Below are positions 33,790 to 46,653 of a stretch of 64,000 nt of DNA, one piece after another. The notes under the pieces are model-generated. The model worked only from the letters and a program-made list of their open reading frames with translations. It made no database searches and was not told the DNA's origin. Source of the stretch: Paraphysoderma sedebokerense (lineage: Eukaryota; Blastocladiomycota; Physodermatomycetes; Physodermatales; Physodermataceae); NCBI GenBank assembly GCA_025602915.1, contig JAHLJZ010000017.1:310001-374000 (forward strand), written 5' to 3'. A program made the translations under genes and the position numbers. Each line of letters opens with the position of its first letter. The first letter of the stretch is position 1.

Positions 33790-35942
33790 ATGAACGGACC
33801 AATTCTCGTGCTCATTTTAGCTCTCATTGTAGCTACGGTGGATACCACTCCGACGCTATCATTCTCTCAATCATCCAATTTGCAACATCCATACGTCGTA
33901 AATTTCGATGACGCAAAATCTTCACATCGTCAAGCCGCCAAACAACCAAAACTCCCTTTCAGCCCTTTTCTTCCGTTCGTATCATTATCTACTCCACCCC
34001 AAGTAACGTATAATGATACAGTCGAGCTCCCAGAATTCCGTTCGAAGCAGGACTACAGGGTTTGGTCGTTGCCAAACATTACGTTGCCAGAACACGAGTA
34101 TCATATGTATTCAGGACATATTAAAGTTGATGATAAAAATTCTACAGAATTCTTTATGTACTTTGAGAACCGTGAGTTCAAAAGTAAAGACTTGATCATT
34201 TGGTTAAATGGTGCGTTGTGTAGTCCTGATTCCAGATAACACGAAAGCAGCACTAAATGTTGCATTCGGGTGCATAGGTGGTCCTGGAGCAAGTTCCTTT
34301 TTTGGTTTGTTTACCGAAAATGGCCCCTTCCAATTCAATGACGAAGGCCAGATCCAACATAATAAGGTAAGAAATTTAAGTTGTCAACCTCAATTCCATC
34401 GCGTCGGAAGCTAACTTTGTCGTCATCAGTATGGCTGGCATAAAGCGGCAAACGTTTTGTTTCTCGAGCAACCTGCTTCTGTTGGATTCAGTTATGTATC
34501 CAATCCCAACAATATTGTCAAGCACATTGAAGATGTCGCGGACCACTTTTACATGTTTGCACAAAATTTTATCAAGATGTTCCCCGAGGCTGAAAAATTC
34601 AAATGGTGGATTACCGGAGAAAGTTTTGGTGGAATGGTATATCTGCTAGTCTTTTACTCTGTACGTATCCGACTTCTTGGCTAAACTGTTTCTGCCCGCG
34701 TTAGTACGTTCCGCATATTGCGCACAACATAGTTCTGCAAAATGAACATCTTACAGTAGAGAAAAAACGCAAAGGGTTCAAGCATATTGATCTCAACGGT
34801 ATAGCTGTTGGCAACGGTAAGTACTTCAGTTGGTCCGGTCGGTTAAGAAGTAAGAATGGATCTTAACTGATATCTATCGTGTAGGTGCCTACTTCAATCA
34901 ATACGACATTCCTGTCAACTGGGTATGAAAAAGCCTTTGTGTTGCATCTGCACTCAATTATTTATTTATTTCTAATATCTCGTTTCCAAGGTCGACTATT
35001 TCGAAACCCTCGGTTTATTACGCAACGAACCATTCCGTACCGAGCTTCATGATCTCCGCGATAACTGCTTCAACGAACTCGGAGATCCCGAAAAATTTGC
35101 CAATGGCGAACTACCCAATTGCTTCAAGCTTATGATAAAGTTCCCTGATCCACAATACATTTATAACGCAACTAATGGAACGACTTGTTTATCTACTTTT
35201 TATGACGTTCGCGTGACAGAATGCAATGTCGGAGGTTGGTTCACTTTCACGTATATTCCGCTAGATGACATTGTCTTCTCGGTATTAACTGAATATCATA
35301 TTTATCGAACTTCTTTTGCCACCTTCATTCAGATCCTACGGATAAATACACTGCGTTTACTACAACGTACCTTAACAACTTGGACGTGCAGCTCAGTATT
35401 CACGCAACCAAGTCTCAATTTCGTCCATGGATTTGGTTGGGAATGGACGTGTACTATAACTTATATTGGAACGGAGACAAACCATCGTTTTTATTATTGC
35501 CTGATTTGGCGAGCAAAATTAAAGTTTTTGTATGTTTCGCATTTCTGTCGCTAATTTCATTCTTCTACTCTTCCTTTCCACCGATCCGAGTGAATCTAAC
35601 TGCCCAATTCTAAATTCACATTTTAACCGCTATCAGCTTTACAATGGCGACGCTGATATTATTTGCAATTACGTTGGTAATGAAGCAATGCTGTCTGAAC
35701 TCTCTTGGAATGGAAAGACTGGATTCGGATCAAAGCGTTTCAAGCCATTCTTCTTCAAGGAAGATCGCCTAGAAATAGATCTTGAAAACCGTGGTGATAA
35801 GGAGGAAAAGTTGTATGGGATTTACAGATCCGCTAGAGGACTTACTTATATGAGGGTTTTTGAAGCGGGTCATATGGTTCCTTTTAACCAACCGAAAGGC
35901 AGTTTGGAAATGATCAAAGCTTTCGTAAGGGGTCGGTTGTAG
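33790..35942 (+). CDS. Serine carboxypeptidase (peptidase S10), intact copy (537 aa)
   Basis: Exons 33790-34210, 34278-34366, 34430-34636, 34705-34816, 34885-34922, 34991-35234, 35333-35529 and 35637-35942 sum to 1614 nt. The N-terminus MNGPILVLILALIVATVDT is a signal peptide, so the enzyme enters the secretory path. Family motifs in order: WLNGGPGASSFFGLFTENGP (oxyanion hole), the nucleophile Ser235 in GESFGG, the acid in YNGDADIICNYVGNE, and His515 in AGHMVPFNQPKGS. Several NxT/S sites suggest glycosylation. No C-terminal membrane segment is seen, so it resembles secreted or vacuolar carboxypeptidase Y types more than membrane Kex1. It removes C-terminal residues from peptides; in a zoosporic fungus a role in protein feeding or vacuolar turnover is plausible. 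Its last 55 nt lie outside the duplicated unit. Confidence 0.93.
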
Positions 35943-36654
35943 TTGATGAGTCGACTTTGGCAGTTGGAACGGAAAAGGTGATAAGAGATGAATAGTTCAC
36001 GTTACAAATGTTTAAATTCTTTTGGGTTGGATCACTAGAGTTATTATATCTCTCTAAGGCCCCCATATTGTTGCATCAATCATTCTGCTTTGTATACATT
36101 CTCAAAACAGGAATGTTACTGATTCAGAAGCTTGAGTGCTGCCAAGTGCTGTGGTTTCACTCAGAGACGATGCACTCTATTATGACTCATAAATTCATTA
36201 CCCACATCCCACTATTTGTCAGTTTTAATTCCTTGACAGTGTAAGGATTTTTGTCGCAGTTTTATGAGTAATCTGTTAGAGTGGCGATTTGAAAACCTCC
36301 ATCCCATGCCGCCTCCACATTGACTTTTAATGTGGCCACTGAGAATTTGAAAGAGGATACAAGTAATCTTCTGAGATTGCCAAGTTAGATGAAGTTCCTT
36401 CAAAAATTTTTATTGACATTTTCTAGTTGATATGTCTGACGAACAGTCTTACAATGATGACTGATATAATGCAAAACGGTTGGTGTAAAATAGTTACTTA
36501 ATTTCTTAAATGAATAATTAATACATATATTCAAATCATCTATAACAGAGTATCTTTTTATCATCCGTCGTATGCGACTACTAGTAGTGAACCGGCAAAT
36601 CTACAAACTTCCAGTTCATCCTATCGTTCGCTGCAACTTACAGGTATATGACGT
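35943..36654. other. Intergenic, right flank of the duplication
   Basis: Between the 3' ends of the carboxypeptidase (plus) and the cysteine-rich gene (minus). Two open stretches of 63-78 codons (36008-36244 plus, 36212-36403 minus) have no recognisable features. Nothing else is seen. Confidence 0.5.
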
Positions 36655-37207
36655 TTACACGGGGGATGCAGATTTCGCCTTATATCTGCGATATCCAACA
36701 AGACCACCGACGGCGATTAAAACAACACCACCCGCGATACCCCCTGCAATGGCTCCTACAGGAACATCTTTAGAAGCTGGAGCGTTGCAATTATCAGTAT
36801 CGCAACAGGAGGCATTAGGATAGAAGGCGGCATTTGCAGCTATTGCGGTGCATGTATTGGCTTCCATTGGCAGATAAAGGGTTCGCGATGATCCTTTTTC
36901 GATTTCTTCTTGTGAGCATTCACTGAATCCAGAAATATTTGCGGTGGCTTGAGTACAAATCTGGTCATATTTTGCGCAGCGGGCATTGGGAAGATTGACA
37001 GTTATGGTTTGTATTTTTTTTCGGGTCCGAATGGTCCGGAGTAGCATGAGAGAGTATTGCCTTCTGTCAGTCGTGCGAGCGAGACTAGAATGGCTACCAA
37101 ATAACTGCATCGAATGATCTTCAGTCAGTGCCAGCAATCTTGCAAGTTAGAACGAGGCAAAACGGCAGTTCTTACCAGACGCTTGCTTTGCTGAAAGCAG
37201 TCACCAT
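36655..37207 (-). CDS. Secreted/membrane cysteine-rich protein with Ly6/uPAR-like pattern
   Basis: Exon 1 is 37207-37176 and exon 2 runs 37104-36655. Joined, they start with MVTAFSKASVCYLVAILVSL, a clear signal peptide, then TEGNTLSCYSGPFG. Downstream come ARCAKYDQIC, SGFSECS, NTCTAIA and ASCCDTDNCN, then a glycine-rich membrane segment (VGAIAGGIAGGVVLIAVGGL) and a short basic tail. The order C..C..C..C..C..CC-x-x-D-x-C-N is the ending of Ly6/uPAR three-finger domains. The signal-peptide frame and the cysteine-rich frame meet at a run of eight A at 37014-37021 (minus-strand sense) and differ by one base, so the deposited sequence is either a homopolymer error or a frameshifted gene. Role unknown; a cell-surface receptor or adhesin is a guess. 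Confidence 0.6.
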
Positions 37208-39371
37208 CTTGCAATTTGTGATTATATAGTTGTGCGTGGATTAGATTCCTATGGTTTACGTCAGTGTTGAGCATTAAAGCAATTACTTTGTATCAATTTT
37301 CAGCGTGACGTACCTATGAATGGACGAGTTCGTGTTCGGGGTTTGAATCAATGTCTTAATTCTGGCAGTAATAGCAAAATGAAAGACGCAGAAGTGGATA
37401 TTTAAGAAAAGCAGTCGGTGGATATTAAAGAATCGTCTCCAACCCTATGCGAGAAATTGAGAATGTATAGAGCGATGAGGATCGATGTCGCCATCCGTCT
37501 CCACTGTCCAGATGCAATTTCAGACAGCAGAACACTCGCAGAACGCGCTGGACCGATGCCTCTTAGTAAACTCGGATTCGCAGGGATTCGCAGCTCAGAA
37601 TTCAGATTCGCGACAATCCTTACAGCAATTCAAGAATCGATGGGTCTGGGGCAATGGTAGGGCATCCAGAGCATTCCCCACTTCTTTCACGTCACCTCGC
37701 TTTGTATCTTATCATTCCTGTATTTCACCTATGGGCAGCTTCTGCATGCGGCTTCATACTGTATGGAGAACAATCCCAGATTGGTCACCATAGTTGTGTC
37801 AATGTCAAGTCTCGATACATAGGAACCGTTGTTCATAGTGAAATATTCGTACACAATGCAATCAGTACAAGGCAGTAGCATCGTTAGGAACACCTTGTTT
37901 AGGGCAATTTTTACGTGGCAGTACATTATGAGCTGAAAACGATCATCGCATAAACATAATTTATAAAGATTCCAACGTTTCTGTCTTTGAACACCACAGA
38001 CATTGTAGACGAATAGATCTTTTTTCAGTTCAGATTGGTTCGGGTTAGTTTTGTGTATTCAGGAGAAAGTGATCCATAAAGTCACTGCCGTGAACCCCGG
38101 CGTTGCTGATAAACTGAATCCAACAATGTCGCTAAATTGTCAACGCGACAAACGCTGACGGTTGATACCTTTTAATTATTACATTTTGCTCTTAAAATGG
38201 ATGAGAAGATGCGGGAGGGACATCACCTTTTTTTTTATGGCCGAGGAGAAGCAATTTTCATATTGATGTTCCCACCGATCTGTATTTGTTTTCTCTGCGA
38301 CTTTTCTGTATCTGCCATCTGTATTATAAAAACGCAGGAATTCCGTTCCGTCACATTACACAAATACGTTGACATACATGACATTGTAATACAAATACAC
38401 CACAACGTCCTTTCGGATCCTCGCCTAATCTGGGCCCAGACTTTCTGTATAATACACAAATGTCGATATTCCTCCATTTCATTGATCAAAGTACTGTGAC
38501 AAACCCTGCGAAACACAAAATCCATTCATCATGAGTTTGACGGAACCTGTTCTTCACTGCATATTCGGTCGTGATTCCGCTTCTCGACCTTTACTGATTG
38601 CGAAGTCTGAACTCTGAAATGAGAACAGGTGGGCAATATCAGCATCAACAATCATGGATTTCCACCTTGCTGATGTCGCGCTCTCGTCTCTACTCTTCCG
38701 CATTTCCTAATCCCTCTTTCTTCCGACTGATTCATCTTGCACACTTCTGAATACTAGGTGTAGATTTCATCGCATTGCTCCTTCTTGGGTTTGAACTGCT
38801 TAATTCCTTACAGCATGAAAGAAAATTCGGGTGTAGATACGCGTTATCGCGTCGTCAAGGCGTCTCTGCCCAGAAAGAAGGCGATCAGTTACTTCATTTA
38901 AGTATTTTTCGAAAGGTCGTGCGGAACGTATCAAAGGTAGTCTTTATACAAAGGGAACAGTTTACTTAACCTGCACCGCCTTCGGCTCATTTCAGACAGA
39001 AACTGCCCGCCCCTACCTGACGTCCAGCTGATCCATATAACACAGGCATTCAAACTCGTCGCACGTTAAGGAGAAAAATTACCTACTCTTTTCCGCAAAC
39101 CCCTCGGTAACCCTGGAAAGAAAGATTTTCTCACCTTCGTCGATACGGACAGCAGTGTTTTGTTAACTGTTGGCAGATTCAGCTATGGCACGTGACGGCA
39201 GATGAGCTTAGGTAATCACTTCGCCAGCGGACTGTTAAAACAACCTCATTCCAACTTCTGAATCAAGTTTTGCTTATCCACAGTAATCAAGGTAAGTCGA
39301 CTGTTACTCTTTTTTTTATCCGGTACCGAAATATATCAGAGCCTAACTATGAATGTGAAAGTAGTTTCAAT
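37208..39371. other. 2.2-kb stretch without a supportable gene
   Basis: Several open frames of 65-100 codons occur (for example 37485-37793 plus, 38235-38525 minus), but they overlap each other in different frames, lack domains and show no splice pattern. This is the longest gene-free stretch in the window. It contains the promoters of the cysteine-rich gene and of thioredoxin. I see no repeat or RNA gene. Confidence 0.45.
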
Positions 39372-40387
39372 ATGCCAGTTATTACCGTTACCTCCACCGA
39401 AGAATTCAACAAGCATATCAACTCGGGGAAAGTGGTGTGTACTATTTAGCTTTCTCTTCGGAATTGAGTTTTCAGGATAATTGAGTGGAAAGATAAAGGC
39501 CGCCGGTTGGTTGGAAGTACACTGAGATATCTGAGCTGTATTTGTTCAGAATTATTTGTTTGCTTGCGTCGGGCCGCGACTTCAGTTCTTTTGTTTCGGC
39601 CAAGTTATATCGTTTTTGACGATCCGGAGTTATTCAAAGAGGGGTGCCAATACGGGCTGATCTTAGTAGTTGTTACAAGTATCGGAGGCTTATCTTTTGT
39701 ATGGCGGACATAACGGCCGCCACTCTCCGTCGGCCTTGTGTTTATGTTTGTGTTCTCGCCGTTATTATTGAGGCTAACATTTTGCGTCGTTCCTTCTCGT
39801 TTGTGTTGTTTGTGTTGCATGCTGTTTGATACAACAGGTCATCGTTGACGTAAGTCTCTTATCTCCGTTCGTCTTCGCATACAGGTCTTCGTCGGTTACC
39901 TCTTACCGTCGCGGCAGTGGTCAATGATTTGGTTTTCTAACTTGGTGAATTATTTCTTATAATTGTACACATCTTTTGCCCCCGTCGTTTTTTTATATAT
40001 TCAGTTCTTCGCTACTTGGTGTGGTCCTTGTAAAATGATCTCCCCTAAATTCGAAGGATTCTCAAACCAATACACCAACGCTGTCTTCTTGAAAGTTGAT
40101 GTCGATGATTTACCTGTGAGTTTATTATATTATTATCTCCTGTTCTGAATCTCTCTTTTATGTCGTTTCTTTCGGATTGTGGAAGTTTGATTTCTCAATC
40201 TACGCATCCTGTGAGTGAACATCGTATTAACAACCTCGATACTATTGTCGTACAGGACGTCGCCCAAAGTTGCGAAATTAGAGCTATGCCTACCTTCAAA
40301 ATCTTCAAAGACGGCAAACAAATTGACGAAATTGTTGGTGCCAACCCTTCCGCCTTGGAATCAAAAATTGCCAGCCATGCCCGTTAA
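39372..40387 (+). CDS. Thioredoxin (105 aa)
   Basis: Exons 39372-39434, 39838-39849, 40005-40115 and 40256-40387 sum to 318 nt. The second exon is only 12 nt (GTCATCGTTGAC) and supplies VIVD just before [11 protein letters not shown]. The protein has the standard single-domain length, the WCGPC redox site, the buried Asp of VIVDFFA, and the cis-proline loop RAMPTFKIF. No targeting peptide, so it should be cytosolic: it reduces disulfides with electrons from thioredoxin reductase. Intron 1 is 403 nt, much longer than others here. Confidence 0.95.
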
Positions 40388-41017
40388 ATGTGTTGTGTCT
40401 TATTAACCCACAATTGTGCACGGAAAAAAGAACCATTCTTGCGGATGTACATTTTTTGATTAGATCAGATTAGTCATTAACACATTACTGGCGATATTGT
40501 TCATTAGATATTGAATAATAAAGTTCAGTTTCTTTGGATTGAAATCTCTTAATTGTAAGAACAATATAAATTTTTACTGCTGAGATGTCCATATCTACAT
40601 TAATACCATCCGGCTAAAGTTGTGGCAATGATGTTGTAAATCGTGACAACAATATCAAATCTACAGTTAACTTGGCTCGTGCTTGCAATTTCGGCGTCAC
40701 AACTCTGATCGGCTATATCCTTTCTCCTTAAAGGGAATGATTTGTACAGCCCGATCTATTCTCCCTCTCAGTCTCCGTCCCCACCGTAATTACAGTCCAG
40801 TATCCTCCTTTAAATCCATACGGCAATTAAGTCATTCAGTTGTCGCAGGTTAGTTTTCATTCCGACAAAGTCCTCTGGAGTCTGGAGTCACCTTAGTGCT
40901 TTGCAATTTCCAAGATATAAAATAACATTATGAAAGCTAATTCCGTATTTACTATTTTTCATAAACAAATATCTATTCCGCCGCTTGGTTATTCTCCGGA
41001 ACGACTTGAGCACAGCT
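40388..41017. other. Intergenic between thioredoxin and glyoxalase II
   Basis: 630 bp with no supportable gene; it holds the thioredoxin terminator and the glyoxalase promoter. Confidence 0.5.
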
Positions 41018-42503
41018 ATGAAAGTGATCCCTGTTCCGCAATTAGAAGATAACTACGCCTACTTACTCGTTGACGAAAAGAGCGGACATGGTTCGTATTA
41101 TCATGGTTTATTAGATGTTCGGAAGATAGAGGAAGAGGAAGAGTGGTAATTAGAGTCGTCAGTGAATTCATAAATGCACGGCAATTGGGCCGAGACGATG
41201 TTCGATTTGACGGTTATTTTATCCATTGACGCCAATCAATGATACAGATTGACCATTTTTCTTATCTTATGTTTGCGATTTTGCTTGCCGCTATATTGTA
41301 TCGCTCTATGTTACATGTTCTCCTAATACACAGCCGCGGCCGTCGATCCTGTTCAGCCAGAAAAAGTGTTACAAGCAGCTTCCAAAAATGGGGTGGATGT
41401 CAAGATGACATTGGTTCGTTTCTTAGACTTTAAATATTACTAATAGAACCTTTATTATCAGTATTTTGTTCGAATCTTGTTTTCTTATGTTAACACCTTA
41501 TCCGCCTTCGTATAATTTCGGATTTCCTTAGATCACTCATCATCATTGGGATCATGCTGGTGGTACTGAACAATTGAAATCAATGAGACCCGATATTCCC
41601 ATTATCAGTGGCGATGAGAGAGTGAAGGGTTTTGACAAACTGGTTAAACATGGTGATAAATTGGAGGTCTGTGTAGTTTGGCTTGATTGCCACGATGTAG
41701 TGGTTCCTCCCGACGCATCCGCATATTTAAATTCGCTTATGGTTTCAATAGTTCGGATCTTTTGATATTGATTGCCTCCACACTCCTTGTCATACGATGG
41801 GCTCAATTAGTTACTACTGTACAGAGGACAACGAGAAACTCGTATTCACTGGCGACACTTTATTCATTGGTATGTCATTGTTGGGCTTCTTTAGGGTGTC
41901 AGTTCAAGGAGGCGAAACTCATCTTTCAAATTGAACAGCCGGATGCGGTAGATTTTTCGAAGGAAAACCAGAGGATATGTATAATTCCTTATGTAGTGTT
42001 TTAGGAAAGTTGCCAGGCGAAACTAAAGTTTACTGTGGACATGAATATACAAAATCCAATTTGAAGGTATGTAGTTTCTCATTCAAAACTCATTTCAGAT
42101 CACTTAGTTACGTTTGTGGAGGACCGAATGGCAATAACTCACACTAAGTATCTCCCATTATTCGGAACTAAAAACGGATAGTTTGCAGCCCATGTTGAAC
42201 CCAACAACGCTGATATACTTGATAAAATAAAATGGTGTGAAAGTCATCCCGTCACAATACCTAGTACTATTGGTGAACAATGGAAAATCAATCCGTTCAT
42301 GCGAGTTGGGTAAGTAATAACGTGTCCCATTTGCTTCTTTCATTCATTGACTCATACACTTGACTTTTCTGACAACCTCTACCTTTTTGAATTTTATCAG
42401 AGAATTGAGTGTGAAGTCTTTTCTAAAGTTGTCGGAACAAGATAAAGAAGATCCCGTGAAAGTGATGGGAGAGTTAAGAAGGATGAAAGATCATTTCCGA
42501 TGA
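41018..42503 (+). CDS. Glyoxalase II, hydroxyacylglutathione hydrolase (254 aa)
   Basis: Exons 41018-41090, 41334-41413, 41532-41666, 41752-41869, 41939-42066, 42182-42309 and 42401-42503 sum to 765 nt. The start [20 protein letters not shown] is typical of the family. Metallo-beta-lactamase fold motifs in order: THHHWDH (residues 53-59, metal ligands), [28 protein letters not shown] and VYCGHEYT. The enzyme hydrolyses S-D-lactoylglutathione to lactate and glutathione, the second step of methylglyoxal removal. No mitochondrial leader is visible, so it is probably cytosolic. Two introns start with GTTCGT. The residue after HAGG is Thr, where many relatives have Asn; metal ligands are unaffected. 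Confidence 0.93.
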
Positions 42504-42772
42504 CAACACTCTTCGAAATTGTAGCTCGAGTCAGTTATAGCAAAACGATGTATCTGCGTATAAACATAGTGTAATTCTACCATGTAACTTTTGTATGATA
42601 TAGTTCAACATGTATATCAATTGCAGCTGTGTATTTTTCCTGGAATCATAATAGTGACTTTCAGATCGTCAGATTTTCATACGCGTCCAACCAGCATGAC
42701 TTTTGCTACAATTTCTTGACACTATAAAGACGAAATTTGCAATTCTGAAATCTAATTATTCAGTCTATCTAA

Positions 42773-44786
42773 ATGGTAAGCATACATTTTATGTTAACTG
42801 ATTTTTCTGAAAGCGTTATCTAAAGATGATTATGTTTAAACATCGTCGCCCCACATCATCGTTGCATACATTACATTCGATCAATCGTGGTCGTTGATTT
42901 CGTTATTCCGAATATTTTGTTCCTCCTCCCATATATATTCTCATTCATATTAAAAGTCCGCTTCATCCAAAAAGTCATCGGGAAAAAGGCCATCCAAACC
43001 AAACTCCGCATCACGATCGGCTGTTGATGTAGCATCTAAATCAGAGGGCAACAACGTAGACATGAATGCAGAATTGGAAAAATTGAAGAACGAGTTAAAA
43101 GTTGAAAGGGAGGAAAGAAATTATTTTATGCTGGAGAGGGTATTGTGCTGCTCTGTTTTTTTCAGTACACCCATTCATGCAGACTGATACAACTTCTATT
43201 ATCTATGATTCGTTAGGATAAAATTCGAACATTTTGGGAGGTCACAAAGAAAGAATTACAAGAAATTAAAGCTACTTTATTAGACAAAGACAGAGAAATA
43301 GAGGAACAGGAAGAAAAACATCAAGTCGAAATCAAGGTGGATATTTCGACTATACAGGGAACGATTCTCTTGGATTTACTAAATCAGCGGTCGTTTAAAT
43401 AGATATACAAACAAAAAGTCAAACATCTATTATACGAGTACCAGAATAATGTCGCACACATTCAAGCTGATCACCAACAAGCACTCGAACTCGAATCTGA
43501 AGACAACCAAACTCGCGAGACTCAACTCAAAACAGACAAAAGAGGGTTAAAACTCGAGCTAAAAGAACTTGAATTGTCACATGAAGATATAATTCGCAAT
43601 ATTAAGTACAAGCATGATCAGGAAATAACTAAATTGAGAACTGACTTTGAGAGGAGAGCAAAGGAGTTATTTGTGAAGTACGAAAGGAAGTCAAAATCGA
43701 TAAGGGACGATTTAGAGCTACGTAGGAAAAACGAGATTCATGAAATTGAAGAACGAAAGAATGGGCAGATCAATGCCTTGATGAAAAATCATGAAAAGGC
43801 TTTCGCTGAAATCAAGAATTATTATAATGATATCACTCTAAATAATTTGGCCTTAATCAACTCATTAAAGGTAAGGGATCTCGCAATGTTTATTAACGGC
43901 ATTAGTAGGACTCTTTATATGTCCCATACCGTAACTCTTCACTGTTCATTTTAGGAACAAGTCGAGGAAACAAAGAAGAAAGAGGAACGAAATGAGAAAC
44001 TTATGGCCGAAATTACCGCTGAAAACAGACGATTGTCAGAGCCTTTACAAGCGGCATTAGCTGAAGGAGAAAATCTACGACGACAACTTTCGAATTACGA
44101 GAAAGACAAAATGAGTTTACACAATTGCAAGGCTAGGCTAAAAGTTCTGGAAGATGCGCATAAAAGTTTGTCGTGGGAGCATGAAGTCTTGGAACAACGC
44201 TTTCAGCAGGTTCAAAAGGAACGGGATGAATTGTACGAGCAATTCGTGGGAAGGATTGTACAGGTTCAGCAAAAGACAGGATTTAAGAACATGGTGAATG
44301 TCTTTTTGATCTATTGCATTCCATCGTTTCACGCTTTTGAGAATCTGAAGCTATCTGGAATGATTGAGTGTTGTACACTAACGATTTACGTTTCATATTC
44401 ATTTCTTAGGTGCTGGAGAAGAAACTGGGAGCTCTCAAGGAATCACTTGAACGGAAAGAACTTCAAATCAACGAAATCGTATCAGCCACGAACTTGGATC
44501 CAAATATGACAGCGAATATTACAAAACGTTTGGACGAAGAATTAGAATCGAAGAATCGTCAAATCAAAGAGTTGCAGTACGAACTAGCTAAAGTGACCAA
44601 GGTTGGCTCTTCTTACCCGTTATGCTATTCAATTTACATGCATTGCTTATCAACTCCTCGATCTAGTATTCAAATGATATAATAAGGACATACCAAGCAA
44701 AATTGACCGAAAATTCAATTCCAACCGATGATTTTGGATTAAAATCTATGAAACTACCAAATCCACCTTTGCCGACTTTGACTTAG
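42773..44786 (+). CDS. GAS8/DRC4, nexin-dynein regulatory complex subunit 4 (474 aa)
   Basis: Exons 42773-42775, 42957-43139, 43217-43336, 43403-43870, 43955-44293, 44410-44601 and 44667-44786 sum to 1425 nt, close to the usual length of about 480 residues. The first exon seems to be only the ATG. After a basic, Ser/Lys-rich leader ([19 protein letters not shown]) the protein is almost all coiled coil. Family signatures are [40 protein letters not shown] and the end [21 protein letters not shown]4 is part of the baseplate of the nexin link that ties dynein regulation to microtubule doublets in motile flagella. Its presence implies swimming zoospores or gametes. Only the 3-nt first exon is uncertain. 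Confidence 0.9.
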
Positions 44787-45009
44787 ACATCGATACACTA
44801 GAATTAAATTATTAGCTGTAGACATCAATCTTCTGTGTAGGAATGAATCAAATGTTTGTTTATTAGTATCTCTAGTTTTGTTGAAGTGATGGAAGGAATA
44901 AAATCGCGACCACCGAAATGTGGCTTCATATCCAATATTTCGCCACCGTTGGAGTTTACAACAGACGGAACTTTTATAGCACACATACTATACCTTAGAA
45001 TCCTATGAT

Positions 45010-46226
<1,217 letters not shown>

Positions 46227-46653
46227 TTGTTAATACTGTAGAGAGTAGCTTAACTAGCCCATCACGAAATTCTACTTGTTGAAGGTTGAAAGTTCTGCGA
46301 TTTCCAGAAGGGATCTGTATTTAAAACTTCAGTTTGTGTATATCGGCTGTTGTAAAAGACCAATCTAGTCATCTTTTTCGTGAAATTAAATGGTGTTCTC
46401 TTGACAAATATGGTACATAAAGTAACTGGTAGACGGATACCATCGGTAATTCCGTAATTCTACCGAATACAAGTGTATGAAAGTGTAATAAAAGTTCTAA
46501 ATGTATAATACAGCACATTGGGATTTCTCATATCTTCTATTATCTTTGCTTCCTGTGTGGGGAATGTGCGAGCCATTCTTCGTATACTTCATTGACGGCT
46601 GAATTCTAAATGTACAGTAGCCGTCAACCCCTCGCACCCTCCATCTTCTTTTG
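46227..46653. other. Convergent intergenic region
   Basis: 427 bp between the 3' ends of the phosphatase (plus) and the Cdc7-like kinase (minus). AT-rich, no gene or repeat recognised. Confidence 0.5.

Larger units (their letters stand above)
28482..35887. repeat. Tandem duplication, copy 2 of the 7406-bp unit
   Basis: Second copy of 21076-28481, offset by 7406 bp. The junction sequence is CCTTTTAA|TGCGTATCC. Bases next to the outer breakpoints (CCGGCT before 21076, CCAACC after 35887) share nothing with the unit ends, so there is no microhomology and no repeat element at the breakpoints. Confidence 0.97.

Noticed and set aside
37418-37926. Overlapping frames of 65-102 codons on both strands
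   Set aside because: No signal peptide, domain or consistent splice sites; they overlap in mutually exclusive frames.
38197-38525. Opposed 100-codon and 96-codon frames
   Set aside because: Mirror-image open frames over the same DNA with no recognisable features.
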